The notes beneath the pieces were generated by a model that was not told the DNA's origin, made no database searches, and saw only the letters and a program-made list of their open reading frames with translations. Of a stretch of DNA of 64,000 bases, positions 56,660 to 64,000 are shown piece by piece (position 1 is the stretch's first letter; each line of letters starts with the position of its first letter). Source of the DNA: Proteinivorax tanatarense (lineage in GTDB: Bacteria; Bacillota; Proteinivoracia; Proteinivoracales; Proteinivoracaceae). The translations under genes were made by a program, and so were the position numbers. Where the stretch lies: contig NZ_CP158367.1 in the NCBI RefSeq assembly GCF_040267685.1, positions 806,001 to 870,000 of the forward strand, read 5' to 3'.

Positions 56660-57553
56660 ATGAAACTCAATATTATGGATAAATGGAACACATGGATTAA
56701 GGTATCCGGGGTCATTGCATTGGCAGGTTTGTTAATTGTATTGGTTATGGGCCTAAACTTTGGTATACACTTTACCGGTGGTGTTGCAATCCAAGTAGAA
56801 CTAGGGCAAGATGTTGTAACTTCTGATGTGCATGAAGTATTGTCTGATATAACAGTTGAAAATATGGATGGCGAAGCTGTGAGTTTGGAAAATAGTTTTG
56901 TACAAAGCATAGATGAAAGTGAGTTTTATATAAGGACTATACCTTTGCCTGAAGATAGTCGACTTGAGCTACTAAACTCACTGGAAGAAAATTTTGCAGG
57001 TTATTCTAGGGGAGAGGTTGAAGATATAGGTCCTCAAGTTGGAGCTGAACTCATAAGAAATGCCCTGCTATCTTTACTTGTAGCTGCCGTCGCTATAATC
57101 TTATATATTAGTTATAGGTTTCAGCTGCAATTTGCTATCTCAGCCTTATGTGCATTATTTTTTGATGTGTTAATGGTACTGTTTATATTTTCTATATTTA
57201 ATATTGAGTTGAATACTCCCTTTATCGCTGCAATTCTAACTATAGTGGGTTACTCTATAAATGACTCAATAGTTATATTTGATCGGATAAGAGAAAACCT
57301 TAAATATAAGGGCAAAGAAAGTGATGTAGAAATTGTAAATACCAGTATTAATCAAACAATAGTAAGGTCAATTAATACTTCCTTTACTACTATTTTAGTG
57401 TTAGGTTCTTTACTGTTTTTGGGAGGGGAAACTTTACGACCCTTTGCAATTCCTCTGTTTTTCGGAGTTATTAGTGGAACCTACTCCTCGATTTTTGTAG
57501 CCAGTCCTGTTTGGTTGGCTTTAAGAAATAGAAAATTACAAAAATCTGCTTAG
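56660..57553 (+). CDS. secF: Protein translocase subunit SecF
   Basis: 297 residues. FGIHFTGGVAIQVEL (~30), RGEVEDIGPQVGAELI (~113), five C-terminal helices with VGYSINDSIVIFDRIRENL (~194) and RSINTSFTT. Directly fused in the operon to SecD without spacing. A terminator follows. Confidence 0.97.
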   Translation: MKLNIMDKWNTWIKVSGVIALAGLLIVLVMGLNFGIHFTGGVAIQVELGQDVVTSDVHEVLSDITVENMDGEAVSLENSFVQSIDESEFYIRTIPLPEDSRLELLNSLEENFAGYSRGEVEDIGPQVGAELIRNALLSLLVAAVAIILYISYRFQLQFAISALCALFFDVLMVLFIFSIFNIELNTPFIAAILTIVGYSINDSIVIFDRIRENLKYKGKESDVEIVNTSINQTIVRSINTSFTTILVLGSLLFLGGETLRPFAIPLFFGVISGTYSSIFVASPVWLALRNRKLQKSA

Positions 57554-57555
57554 TC

Positions 57556-57588
57556 AAAAAAACTAGGAATATTCCTAGTTTTTTTGTT
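57556..57588 (+). terminator. Terminator after secF
   Basis: AAAAAAACTAGGAATATTCCTAGTTTTTTT, a perfect palindrome with A/T runs, three bases after secF. Confidence 0.93.
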
Positions 57589-57612
57589 CTCAAATTTATT
57601 TTGTAAAAATCC

Positions 57613-57641
57613 TTGAAAAAAAAAGTAAATCTAGATAAAAT
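57613..57641 (+). promoter_or_regulatory. Promoter of the NusG-II/recJ unit
   Basis: TTGAAA (57613-57618), 17-bp spacer, TAAAAT (57636-57641), 30 bases before the NusG-II gene. Confidence 0.7.
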
Positions 57642-57671
57642 TTATATTGAAAACAAAATTAGAGGTGTAAA

Positions 57672-58022
57672 ATGAAAAAAGGGGATATATGTTTAATTAT
57701 ATTATTAGCTATTATAACTATACTTGTTTTTACAATTTATGAGTTTCAAGAAAAGTCAGAAGTTGTGTCAACTGCAAAAGTTTTTGTAGATGGAAAAGAG
57801 ATTTTAGTCTTTGACTTAAATCAAGAAGAAAAGATTCAAGAGCATAATTTTAAATTTAGTGATGGTAAATTGGCTACCTTAAAAACTCAAAAAGGAAAAG
57901 TTAATCAAATGAGAATAGAGGATTGTCCTCAACAAATTTGTTGTAAATTAACCGGTTGGATTTCTTCGGAAAGTGAGCAGATAGTTTGCTTGCCAAATAA
58001 AATATTGGTCAAATTAAGTTAA
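57672..58022 (+). CDS. NusG domain II-containing protein
   Basis: 116 residues. One N-terminal membrane helix (~5-25), then a small extracytoplasmic NusG-II (N-utilisation substance insert) domain with DCPQQICCKLTGWISS (~89) and IVCLPNKILVKL at the end. The two Cys of the CP..IC motif and the CLPNK ending are conserved in the family. The role is unknown; related genes often neighbour riboflavin/polyprenyl-type membrane proteins. ATG after AGAGGTG. Confidence 0.9.
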   Translation: MKKGDICLIILLAIITILVFTIYEFQEKSEVVSTAKVFVDGKEILVFDLNQEEKIQEHNFKFSDGKLATLKTQKGKVNQMRIEDCPQQICCKLTGWISSESEQIVCLPNKILVKLS

Positions 58023-58081
58023 TGGGGAATTTTAGCTTTATTTTTGAATAAAACTTTAAGTAAAAAGCTGGGAGAAAAATT

Positions 58082-60448
58082 ATGGACAAAAAATGGGTGA
58101 CGTATAACCCTTGTGCTCAACAAGCAAAAACTATATCAGAACAATACGGCATATCTATGTTTTTAGCTAAGTTATTAGTCAATAGAGACGTTAAGAATAT
58201 TGACGAGTTTTTAAATCCTAAAATAACTAACTTGCATAATCCTAAAATGTTATTAGGGTCGGAAGAATCAGTTAAAAGAATAGTGTCAGCTATAGAAAAG
58301 AAAGAAAAGATTTTAATTTTTGGTGACTATGATGTTGACGGAATTACTAGCACCGCTGTACTGTTTTCAGGTTTAAAAGAAGTGGGAGCTGAACTTCTAT
58401 ATCATATCCCAATAAGAACAGAGGGATACGGGTTAAATAAAGATACTTTGCAAAATTATATAGAACAAGGGGTGACTCTTGTAATAACAGTGGATTGTGG
58501 GATTTCAGCTTTTCAAGAAGTAGAATTTTTAAAAAACGCTGGTGTTGATTGTATAATAACCGACCATCATACTCCTGGAGAAGTAGTGCCAGATGCTTTT
58601 TGCATTGTTAACCCCAAACAAGATAATTGTAATTATCCTTTTAAAGAATTAGCAGGTGTAGGTTTGGCTTTTAAGCTAACTCAGGCTGTATTTCAGTATT
58701 ATAAAAAAGACAATTGGGATAAGTTTATAGATATAGTTGCATTAGGGACAGTGGCTGATTTGGTGCCCCTTGTGGGTGAAAATAGAACTATAGTTTCTCT
58801 CGGGCTTGAGAGAATGAATAGCCATTTAAGGCCTAACTTTAAATGGTTGGCTGAGGTGAGTGGGGTTTCTGCTCCAATTGATAGTTATCATCTGGGATTT
58901 GCATTTGGACCAAGGTTAAATGCTGCAGGAAGAGTAAACGATCCAAACCAAGCTTTAAAGCTACTACTTTGTGATAATGAAAAGCAAGGAGTCGAAATAG
59001 CAACAAACTTAAATGAGCAAAACAAGTGTAGACAGGAATTAGAAAAAGAAATTTATAAGCAAGCAGTAGAAAAAGTAGAAAAAATGGACATGAATAAAAC
59101 GAAAGTTATTGTTTTAGGAGATAGTTCATGGCATAAAGGTGTTATCGGAATTGTAGCGTCTAGGTTAGTAGAAAAGTATTACAGGCCTGTAATTATACTG
59201 TCTATAGATAAAAAAGAAAAGATAGCTACAGGGTCCAGTAGGAGTGTAGAAGGTTTTCATTTGTATAAAGCTTTACAACAAGCAAGTCATTTACTAGAAA
59301 AGTTTGGTGGCCATGCTATGGCTGCAGGGTTATCTATAGAAATAAATAAAATTGAACAATTTCGTAACGAAATAAATTGCTATGCTAAAGCTGTAGAAAT
59401 AGACAAACACCTTATTCCAAAATTACCCGTTGATTTTACTTTAAACCCCAGTGAACTAGATCTATGTTTGGTTGATGAGGTAGAATTATTGAAACCTTTT
59501 GGACAAGAAAATCCTGCACCTGCTTTTGTAGTGGAAAATCTTCCAATAGCAAACTACAAATTAGTGGGGAAGGATAGGAATCATCTAAAAGTTAGTTTTA
59601 ATTTTAAGGGAAATTGGATTAATTCTATAGGGTTTAAAAAAGATTATCTTCTTGACACCGTGAGCAAACAAGATAAAATTAATGTATTAGGTTATATTGA
59701 AAAAAATCATTATAAAGATAAAACCTCATTGCAGCTAAAGATTTTAGACTTAAAGGGCCTAACAACGGATGAAAGTGATAGTTATCCATTAGACCTACGA
59801 GGAAGAGATGTGTTAAAATATATACAAGTACAAGAGTCTAATAATCATAACAAAGAATATGGTGTATTAACTAATGAGTATTATAAAACTAATACAGAAA
59901 GATATTTTGAGAATTATGCTAATGTCTCAGTAATTGATTATGAGCAAATATTTAAGTATCAATTGCAGCAGAAAGTTATAGTGTTGTTGCATCCCCCTTG
60001 TACTCAAATGCAATTTAGAGATATTCTAGCACACTGGGGGGAGGATAAATTAATAATAGGATTTAAAGAAGAAAAAATAAAATTGCTTCCGACAAAACAA
60101 TTTTTAAGATTCATGTATACTGTAATGAGGAAAGAATCCTCAAGGGTGGGATTGGACTTAAAAGAAGTTACTGTGCTAATGAAACTTGATAAAAGTAGTA
60201 GTTATTTAGCCCACAGGGGTTTAAATATATTAGTAGAACATGATTTGCTAAAAGAACATAATGGACGGTTTTACTTTAATGAGAAAGGTCCGTCAAATGT
60301 GGATATAGAGCAAGGCAGGATATTTAAAAAATATCAAAAACAGCAGCAAGTATACGAAAAATGGTTTCAGCTAGCCTTGACTACTTCACTAGACAATCTT
60401 ATAAAAAGTCAGATGTTTATCGACGAGGAGGAAAAAGTATGGATTTAA
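58082..60448 (+). CDS. recJ: Single-stranded-DNA exonuclease RecJ
   Basis: 788 residues. DHH phosphoesterase: FGDYDVDGITS (motif I, 80-90), VITVDCGIS (II), TDHHTPGE (III, 160-167), VALGTVADLVP (IV), the DHHA1 part with GSSRSVEGFHLYKAL and FGGHAMAAGLS, OB fold (~450-560), and a Firmicutes-type C-terminal extension of ~200 residues. It degrades ssDNA 5' to 3'. ATG has GGGAGAA upstream. The last ten bases overlap apt. Confidence 0.96.
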   Translation: MDKKWVTYNPCAQQAKTISEQYGISMFLAKLLVNRDVKNIDEFLNPKITNLHNPKMLLGSEESVKRIVSAIEKKEKILIFGDYDVDGITSTAVLFSGLKEVGAELLYHIPIRTEGYGLNKDTLQNYIEQGVTLVITVDCGISAFQEVEFLKNAGVDCIITDHHTPGEVVPDAFCIVNPKQDNCNYPFKELAGVGLAFKLTQAVFQYYKKDNWDKFIDIVALGTVADLVPLVGENRTIVSLGLERMNSHLRPNFKWLAEVSGVSAPIDSYHLGFAFGPRLNAAGRVNDPNQALKLLLCDNEKQGVEIATNLNEQNKCRQELEKEIYKQAVEKVEKMDMNKTKVIVLGDSSWHKGVIGIVASRLVEKYYRPVIILSIDKKEKIATGSSRSVEGFHLYKALQQASHLLEKFGGHAMAAGLSIEINKIEQFRNEINCYAKAVEIDKHLIPKLPVDFTLNPSELDLCLVDEVELLKPFGQENPAPAFVVENLPIANYKLVGKDRNHLKVSFNFKGNWINSIGFKKDYLLDTVSKQDKINVLGYIEKNHYKDKTSLQLKILDLKGLTTDESDSYPLDLRGRDVLKYIQVQESNNHNKEYGVLTNEYYKTNTERYFENYANVSVIDYEQIFKYQLQQKVIVLLHPPCTQMQFRDILAHWGEDKLIIGFKEEKIKLLPTKQFLRFMYTVMRKESSRVGLDLKEVTVLMKLDKSSSYLAHRGLNILVEHDLLKEHNGRFYFNEKGPSNVDIEQGRIFKKYQKQQQVYEKWFQLALTTSLDNLIKSQMFIDEEEKVWI

Positions 60449-60951
60449 AAAGTAAAATACGAGTAATCGAAGATTTTCCACATGAAGGCATTAGTTTTAA
60501 AGATATTACAACTTTAATGCAAGACGGGGTAGCTTTTAAAGAGGCCATAAAGCAAATGGCAGAGCCTTTTAAGGGACAACATGTTGATGTAGTAGTAGGT
60601 CCCGAGGCTAGGGGGTTTCTAATTGGAACTCCTTTAGCATATGAGCTTACCAGTGGTTTTGCACCAGTAAGAAAATCTGGGAAGCTTCCCTATGAAGTAG
60701 TAGAGGCAAATTACGAGTTGGAATATGGTAAAGATACTTTGCAGATTCATAAAGATGCTATAAGACCAGGTGATAAAGTTATAGTAGCAGATGATTTATT
60801 AGCCACAGGCGGTACAGTAAAGTCTACAGTTGATCTAGTTGAGGAGCTAGGTGGAGAGGTGATAGGTGTAACTTTTTTAATTGAGTTAACCTACCTAAAT
60901 GGCAAAGATAAATTGACAGGTTATGATATAAATTCATTAATAAAGTATTAA
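60439..60951 (+). CDS. apt: Adenine phosphoribosyltransferase
   Basis: 170 residues from ATG 60439, chosen because GAGGAGG lies nine bases before it and the protein then has the standard length. FPHEGISFKDITTL (13-26), GPEARGFLIG (~53), and the PRPP loop VIVADDLLATGGT (~113). Converts adenine and PRPP to AMP. Sequence upstream in frame belongs to recJ. The order recJ-apt-relA is conserved in Firmicutes. Confidence 0.97.
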   Translation: MDLKSKIRVIEDFPHEGISFKDITTLMQDGVAFKEAIKQMAEPFKGQHVDVVVGPEARGFLIGTPLAYELTSGFAPVRKSGKLPYEVVEANYELEYGKDTLQIHKDAIRPGDKVIVADDLLATGGTVKSTVDLVEELGGEVIGVTFLIELTYLNGKDKLTGYDINSLIKY

Positions 60952-60978
60952 TAATTTATAGGCGAAGGTGGGAATACA

Positions 60979-63153
60979 GTGTCCAATCATCAGGTGACTA
61001 AAATCAAGGAAAGAGTTAAAGAGTATGATAAGCGCTCAGATTTGCACATATTAGATAAGGCCTTTGCCTTGGCACAAAAAGCTCATAGTGGACAGAAGAG
61101 GGAGTCGGGAGACTCCTTTATTGTTCACCCTTTGGGAGTTGCTGATATACTAACTAGTCTAGAAATGGATGTAGATACCATAGCAGCTGCTTTTCTACAT
61201 GATGTAGTTGAAGATACTGAGGTAACAATAGAAGAAATACGTGAGCAATTTGGAGCTAATATAGCTCAGTTGGTAGATGGGGTAACTAAATTAAAAAAAA
61301 TAAATTTTAAATCAAAGGAAGAGCAACAAGCCGAAAGCTTTAGAAAAATGTTTATGGCCATGGCAACTGACATTAGAGTAATAATAATTAAACTGGCGGA
61401 TCGATTACATAACATGCGAACTCTATCCCATTGCCCAATTGAAAAACAAAAGCGAATGTCAAAAGAGACCATGGATATATATGCACCCCTTGCAAATAGG
61501 TTGGGAATTTTTAAAGTAAAATGGGAACTCGAAGATTTAGCTTTTCGTCATACTCTTCCAGAGGACTATTATAAGTTAGTAGAAAAAATATCTCAAAAAC
61601 GTGAAGAACGAGAGGACTTTATTAAGAAGATTATTGAACAGCTGAATGACGAAGCTGAAAAGGCAGGAATTGACGCAGATATAGGAGGACGACCTAAACA
61701 TTTACATAGTATCTATCAAAAAATGGTTAAAAAGGGAAAGGAATTTAATGAGATTTATGATCTTACTGCTGTAAGAATTATTGTTAACTCTGTTAAAGAA
61801 TGTTATGGTATTCTTGGGATAATTCATAGCTTATATAAGCCAATACCGGGTAGATTTAAAGATTATATAGCTATGCCTAAACCTAATATGTACCAATCAC
61901 TACACACCACCGTTTTGTGTCCTAAAGGAAACCCTTTAGAAATTCAAATACGTACATGGGACATGCATAGAACCGCTGAATACGGTATTGCTGCCCATTG
62001 GCGTTATAAAGAAGGTACAAAAATAAATAAACAATTCGAGGAAAAACTTTCTTGGTTTAGACAATTTGTGGAATGGCAAAACGATTTAAATGATGCGAAA
62101 GAATATATGGAGTCTTTAAAAATAGACCTGTTTGATGATGAGGTTTTTGTCTTTACACCCAAAGGCGATGTTATCGACCTTCCTAAAGGTGCAGTTCCAG
62201 TAGACTTTGCTTATAGAATTCATACAGATATCGGACATAGATTTAAAGGCGCAAAAGTTAATGGGGGACTTGTATCAGCTGATCATAAACTTCAAAATGG
62301 GGATATCATTGAAATTATAACTAAAAAAGAAAAAGGACCTAGTAGGGACTGGCTTACCTATGTAAAGACTTCCCATGCAAAAACTAAAATAAGGCAATGG
62401 TTTAGGAAAGAGAAGCAAGGTGAAACCATAGAACGCGGTAAAGAGCTTCTTACCAAAGAAATCGAAAAGATAGGATTTACAACAAGTCAATTATTAAAGG
62501 ATAACTACCTAAAAAAGATTATTGAAAGATATAACTATTCCTCTGAAAACGACTTATTTGCTGCAATAGGTAACAATAGTTTTAGTGCAAATTCTATAGC
62601 TAAAAAATTAGAAGGGGAATATAAAAACGAGTTTGATGACAAAGAGTTAAAAATAGACGATTTAAATATGCATAAAGAAAAGAAGGCTCCACAACAGGGT
62701 GTTAGTATAAAAGGAGTGGACAACCTACTAATTAGGTTTTCTAAATGTTGCAAACCTGTACCAGGTGACGATATAATTGGATACGTTACCAAAGGTAGAG
62801 GTGTTTCAATTCATCGAAGTGATTGTGTTAACGTAGATAAAAACAAGATATCAGACTCGAGGCTTTTAGAAGTTAGTTGGAATGAGCAAACTAGTAAAAG
62901 AAATTATCCCGTAAGTTTTTCAGTTTATGCTTGGGATAGACCGGGTTTATTAAAAGAAGTTATGCATGTTGTTACAGAGTCTAAAGCTGACATATTAACT
63001 ATAAACGGTAAGGGAAACTCTGATGGGAACGCTTTAGTTAGTTTAACTATAGAAGTAGAAGATAAGGACCATTTCCAAAAAATTAGAGAGCGAATTAAAT
63101 CAATTCAATCAGTCTATAGTATAAAGCGGCAAGGAAGTAGGGGGGATTATTAA
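60979..63153 (+). CDS. relA: Bifunctional (p)ppGpp synthetase/hydrolase RelA/SpoT
   Basis: 724 residues. HD hydrolase domain (HPLGVADILTSL ~50; FLHDVVEDT ~75; KLADRLHNMRTL ~140), synthetase domain (RFKDYIAMPKPNMYQSLHTTV ~290; EIQIRTWDMHRTAEYGIAAHW), TGS (~385-445, VFVFTPKGDVIDLPKGA), zinc-finger-like CCKPVPGD (~588), and ACT (~650-724). All catalytic blocks are intact, so it both makes and breaks (p)ppGpp. GTG start after GAAGGTGGG. Stop overlaps the dtd ATG. Confidence 0.97.
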   Translation: MSNHQVTKIKERVKEYDKRSDLHILDKAFALAQKAHSGQKRESGDSFIVHPLGVADILTSLEMDVDTIAAAFLHDVVEDTEVTIEEIREQFGANIAQLVDGVTKLKKINFKSKEEQQAESFRKMFMAMATDIRVIIIKLADRLHNMRTLSHCPIEKQKRMSKETMDIYAPLANRLGIFKVKWELEDLAFRHTLPEDYYKLVEKISQKREEREDFIKKIIEQLNDEAEKAGIDADIGGRPKHLHSIYQKMVKKGKEFNEIYDLTAVRIIVNSVKECYGILGIIHSLYKPIPGRFKDYIAMPKPNMYQSLHTTVLCPKGNPLEIQIRTWDMHRTAEYGIAAHWRYKEGTKINKQFEEKLSWFRQFVEWQNDLNDAKEYMESLKIDLFDDEVFVFTPKGDVIDLPKGAVPVDFAYRIHTDIGHRFKGAKVNGGLVSADHKLQNGDIIEIITKKEKGPSRDWLTYVKTSHAKTKIRQWFRKEKQGETIERGKELLTKEIEKIGFTTSQLLKDNYLKKIIERYNYSSENDLFAAIGNNSFSANSIAKKLEGEYKNEFDDKELKIDDLNMHKEKKAPQQGVSIKGVDNLLIRFSKCCKPVPGDDIIGYVTKGRGVSIHRSDCVNVDKNKISDSRLLEVSWNEQTSKRNYPVSFSVYAWDRPGLLKEVMHVVTESKADILTINGKGNSDGNALVSLTIEVEDKDHFQKIRERIKSIQSVYSIKRQGSRGDY

Positions 63154-63602
63154 TGAGAGCTGTGGTTCAAAGGGTTACTAAAGCAAAAGTAACTGTGGAA
63201 GATAGAAATATAGGAGAAATAAAACAAGGTATGATGGTATTACTTGGCGTTGAGTCTGATGATAACCAACAAGATTGTGATTATATTGTAGATAAGTTAG
63301 AAAACTTAAGGATATTTGAAGATGAACAGCAAAAGATGAACTTATCGCTCAAGGACATAAAAGGACATGTTTTATTGGTCCCTCAGTTCACTTTATGTGG
63401 TGACTGTAGAAAGGGAAGGAGACCTTCATTTTCTGGTAGTGCTCCTCCTAACGAAGCTAAGAACCTTTACTTACAAGTAAAAGAACAATTAAAAAAGAAA
63501 GGTGTGACAGTGGCTACTGGCCAATTTGGAGCAAATATGGATGTTTCGTTAGTCAATCAAGGTCCTGTTACTTTACTACTTGATAGTAGAAAACTATTTT
63601 AA
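63153..63602 (+). CDS. dtd: D-aminoacyl-tRNA deacylase
   Basis: 149 residues. MRAVVQRVTKAKV, the QFTLCGD block (~78), RRPSFSGSAPP (~90), GQFGANMDVSLVNQGPVTLLLDSRK at the end (NQGPVT instead of the common NDGPVT). Hydrolyses D-amino acids wrongly attached to tRNA. Starts on the last base of the relA stop (TAATG). Confidence 0.96.
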   Translation: MRAVVQRVTKAKVTVEDRNIGEIKQGMMVLLGVESDDNQQDCDYIVDKLENLRIFEDEQQKMNLSLKDIKGHVLLVPQFTLCGDCRKGRRPSFSGSAPPNEAKNLYLQVKEQLKKKGVTVATGQFGANMDVSLVNQGPVTLLLDSRKLF

Positions 63603-63613
63603 GGGGGATTACA

Positions 63614-64000
63614 TTGAAAGTAGAACAAGTTGTTGTTGAGCCGTTAAGCACTAACTGTTACATTGTATATGATGGCAGAAAGGGCGTTGTTATAGATCCT
63701 GGTGGCAATGCCCAAAAGATAATAAAAATTATAAATTCTTTAGGTATAGAGTTAAAATACATTATAAATACTCATGGACATTCTGATCATATCGGAGCAA
63801 ATACAGCTTTAAAAAAGGAGTTTCCCAAGGCAGAAATTGCTATTCACAAAGAAGACTCAGATATGCTTACAGAACCGCAAAAAAACCTGTCTGCGCTGAT
63901 GGGAGAAAAAGTAGTTTCGCCAACCGCAGACATTAAGTTAGAAGATGCAGATTTCTTTGAAGTAGGAAATATGAAAATTGAAGTACTTCACACACCAGGT
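63614..64000 (+). CDS. Metallo-beta-lactamase-fold hydrolase (YqgX/glyoxalase II-like), 5' part
   Basis: First 129 codons; the gene runs off the window. TTG start with AAGGGGGA seven bases upstream. Begins MKVEQVVVEPLSTNCYIVYD, the typical glyoxalase II-like N-terminus, then VIDPGG and the metal motif THGHSDHIGAN (~59), and HTPG at the edge. It would hydrolyse thioesters or a related substrate with two metal ions. Position after relA-dtd is common in Firmicutes. Confidence 0.93.
   Translation, partial: MKVEQVVVEPLSTNCYIVYDGRKGVVIDPGGNAQKIIKIINSLGIELKYIINTHGHSDHIGANTALKKEFPKAEIAIHKEDSDMLTEPQKNLSALMGEKVVSPTADIKLEDADFFEVGNMKIEVLHTPG

Overview
The window is one contiguous stretch of an AT-rich chromosome from an endospore-forming, probably anaerobic Firmicute of class Clostridia. 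Evidence: low GC, strong AGGAGG ribosome sites, many TTG/GTG starts, T-box leaders, sporulation genes (ytxC, yunB, bofC, a spoIID homologue, a SpoIIE-type phosphatase), and the clostridial SCIFF peptide with its radical-SAM maturase. The gene order thrS / infC-rpmI-rplT / pheST / zapA-cvpA-polX-mutS2 / yebC-bofC-ruvCAB-queA-tgt-yajC / secDF / recJ-apt-relA-dtd is classical Firmicutes backbone. I cannot name the species; relatives of Anaerobranca/Proteinivorax are only a guess.

Layout. 1-3410: end of an Opp/Dpp peptide ABC transporter operon (oppB 3' end, oppC, oppD, oppF). 3551-5377: small unknown membrane proteins around seven tRNA genes (Leu-GAG, Asp, Phe, Gly, Cys, Leu-UAA, Val-GAC). 5633-12894: ytxC, T-box-controlled thrS, the infC operon with an attenuator leader and an ATT start codon, potassium uptake ktrB-ktrA, and a SpoU-type RNA methyltransferase. 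12965-21755: a 30-codon YqzL-like gene, T-box-controlled pheST, then zapA, cvpA, polX and mutS2. 21876-24140: an ATP-grasp ligase and a FemA/B-type transferase, probably for a peptidoglycan cross-bridge. 24909-30696: class A PBP (minus strand), tyrS, a secreted protein (minus strand) and yunB. 30697-32888: a hairpin-rich non-coding region with a ~440-bp tandem repeat. 32889-37877: a complete rrn operon (16S-23S-5S, no spacer tRNA), with an intervening sequence in the 23S gene. 38137-48734: DUF2225, DUF523, nadE, yebC, bofC, ruvCAB, DUF2905, spoIID-like, queA, tgt, yajC and a TIGR04086 membrane protein. 48816-49906: a split chromate-type transporter (minus strand). 50042-51595: scfA-scfB. 51757-57553: an anchored protein with a duplicated domain, a gamma carbonic anhydrase-like protein, a SpoIIE-phosphatase / P-loop / HD-domain trio, and secDF. 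57672-64000: NusG-II protein, recJ, apt, relA, dtd and the start of a metallo-beta-lactamase-fold hydrolase.

Most of the window is housekeeping: aminoacyl-tRNA synthesis and ribosomes, recombination and repair, tRNA queuosine, protein export, stringent response. The points that merit a second look are a PolX whose polymerase-site aspartates all appear replaced while its PHP site is intact; the 23S intervening sequence; the tandem repeat before the rrn operon; the SCIFF peptide system; the phosphatase/P-loop/HD trio; the ATP-grasp/FemX pair; a hairpin that would cover the bofC ribosome site; and consensus promoters placed on or directly after upstream stop codons. I did not find a phage, an insertion sequence, a CRISPR array or a clear defence island.
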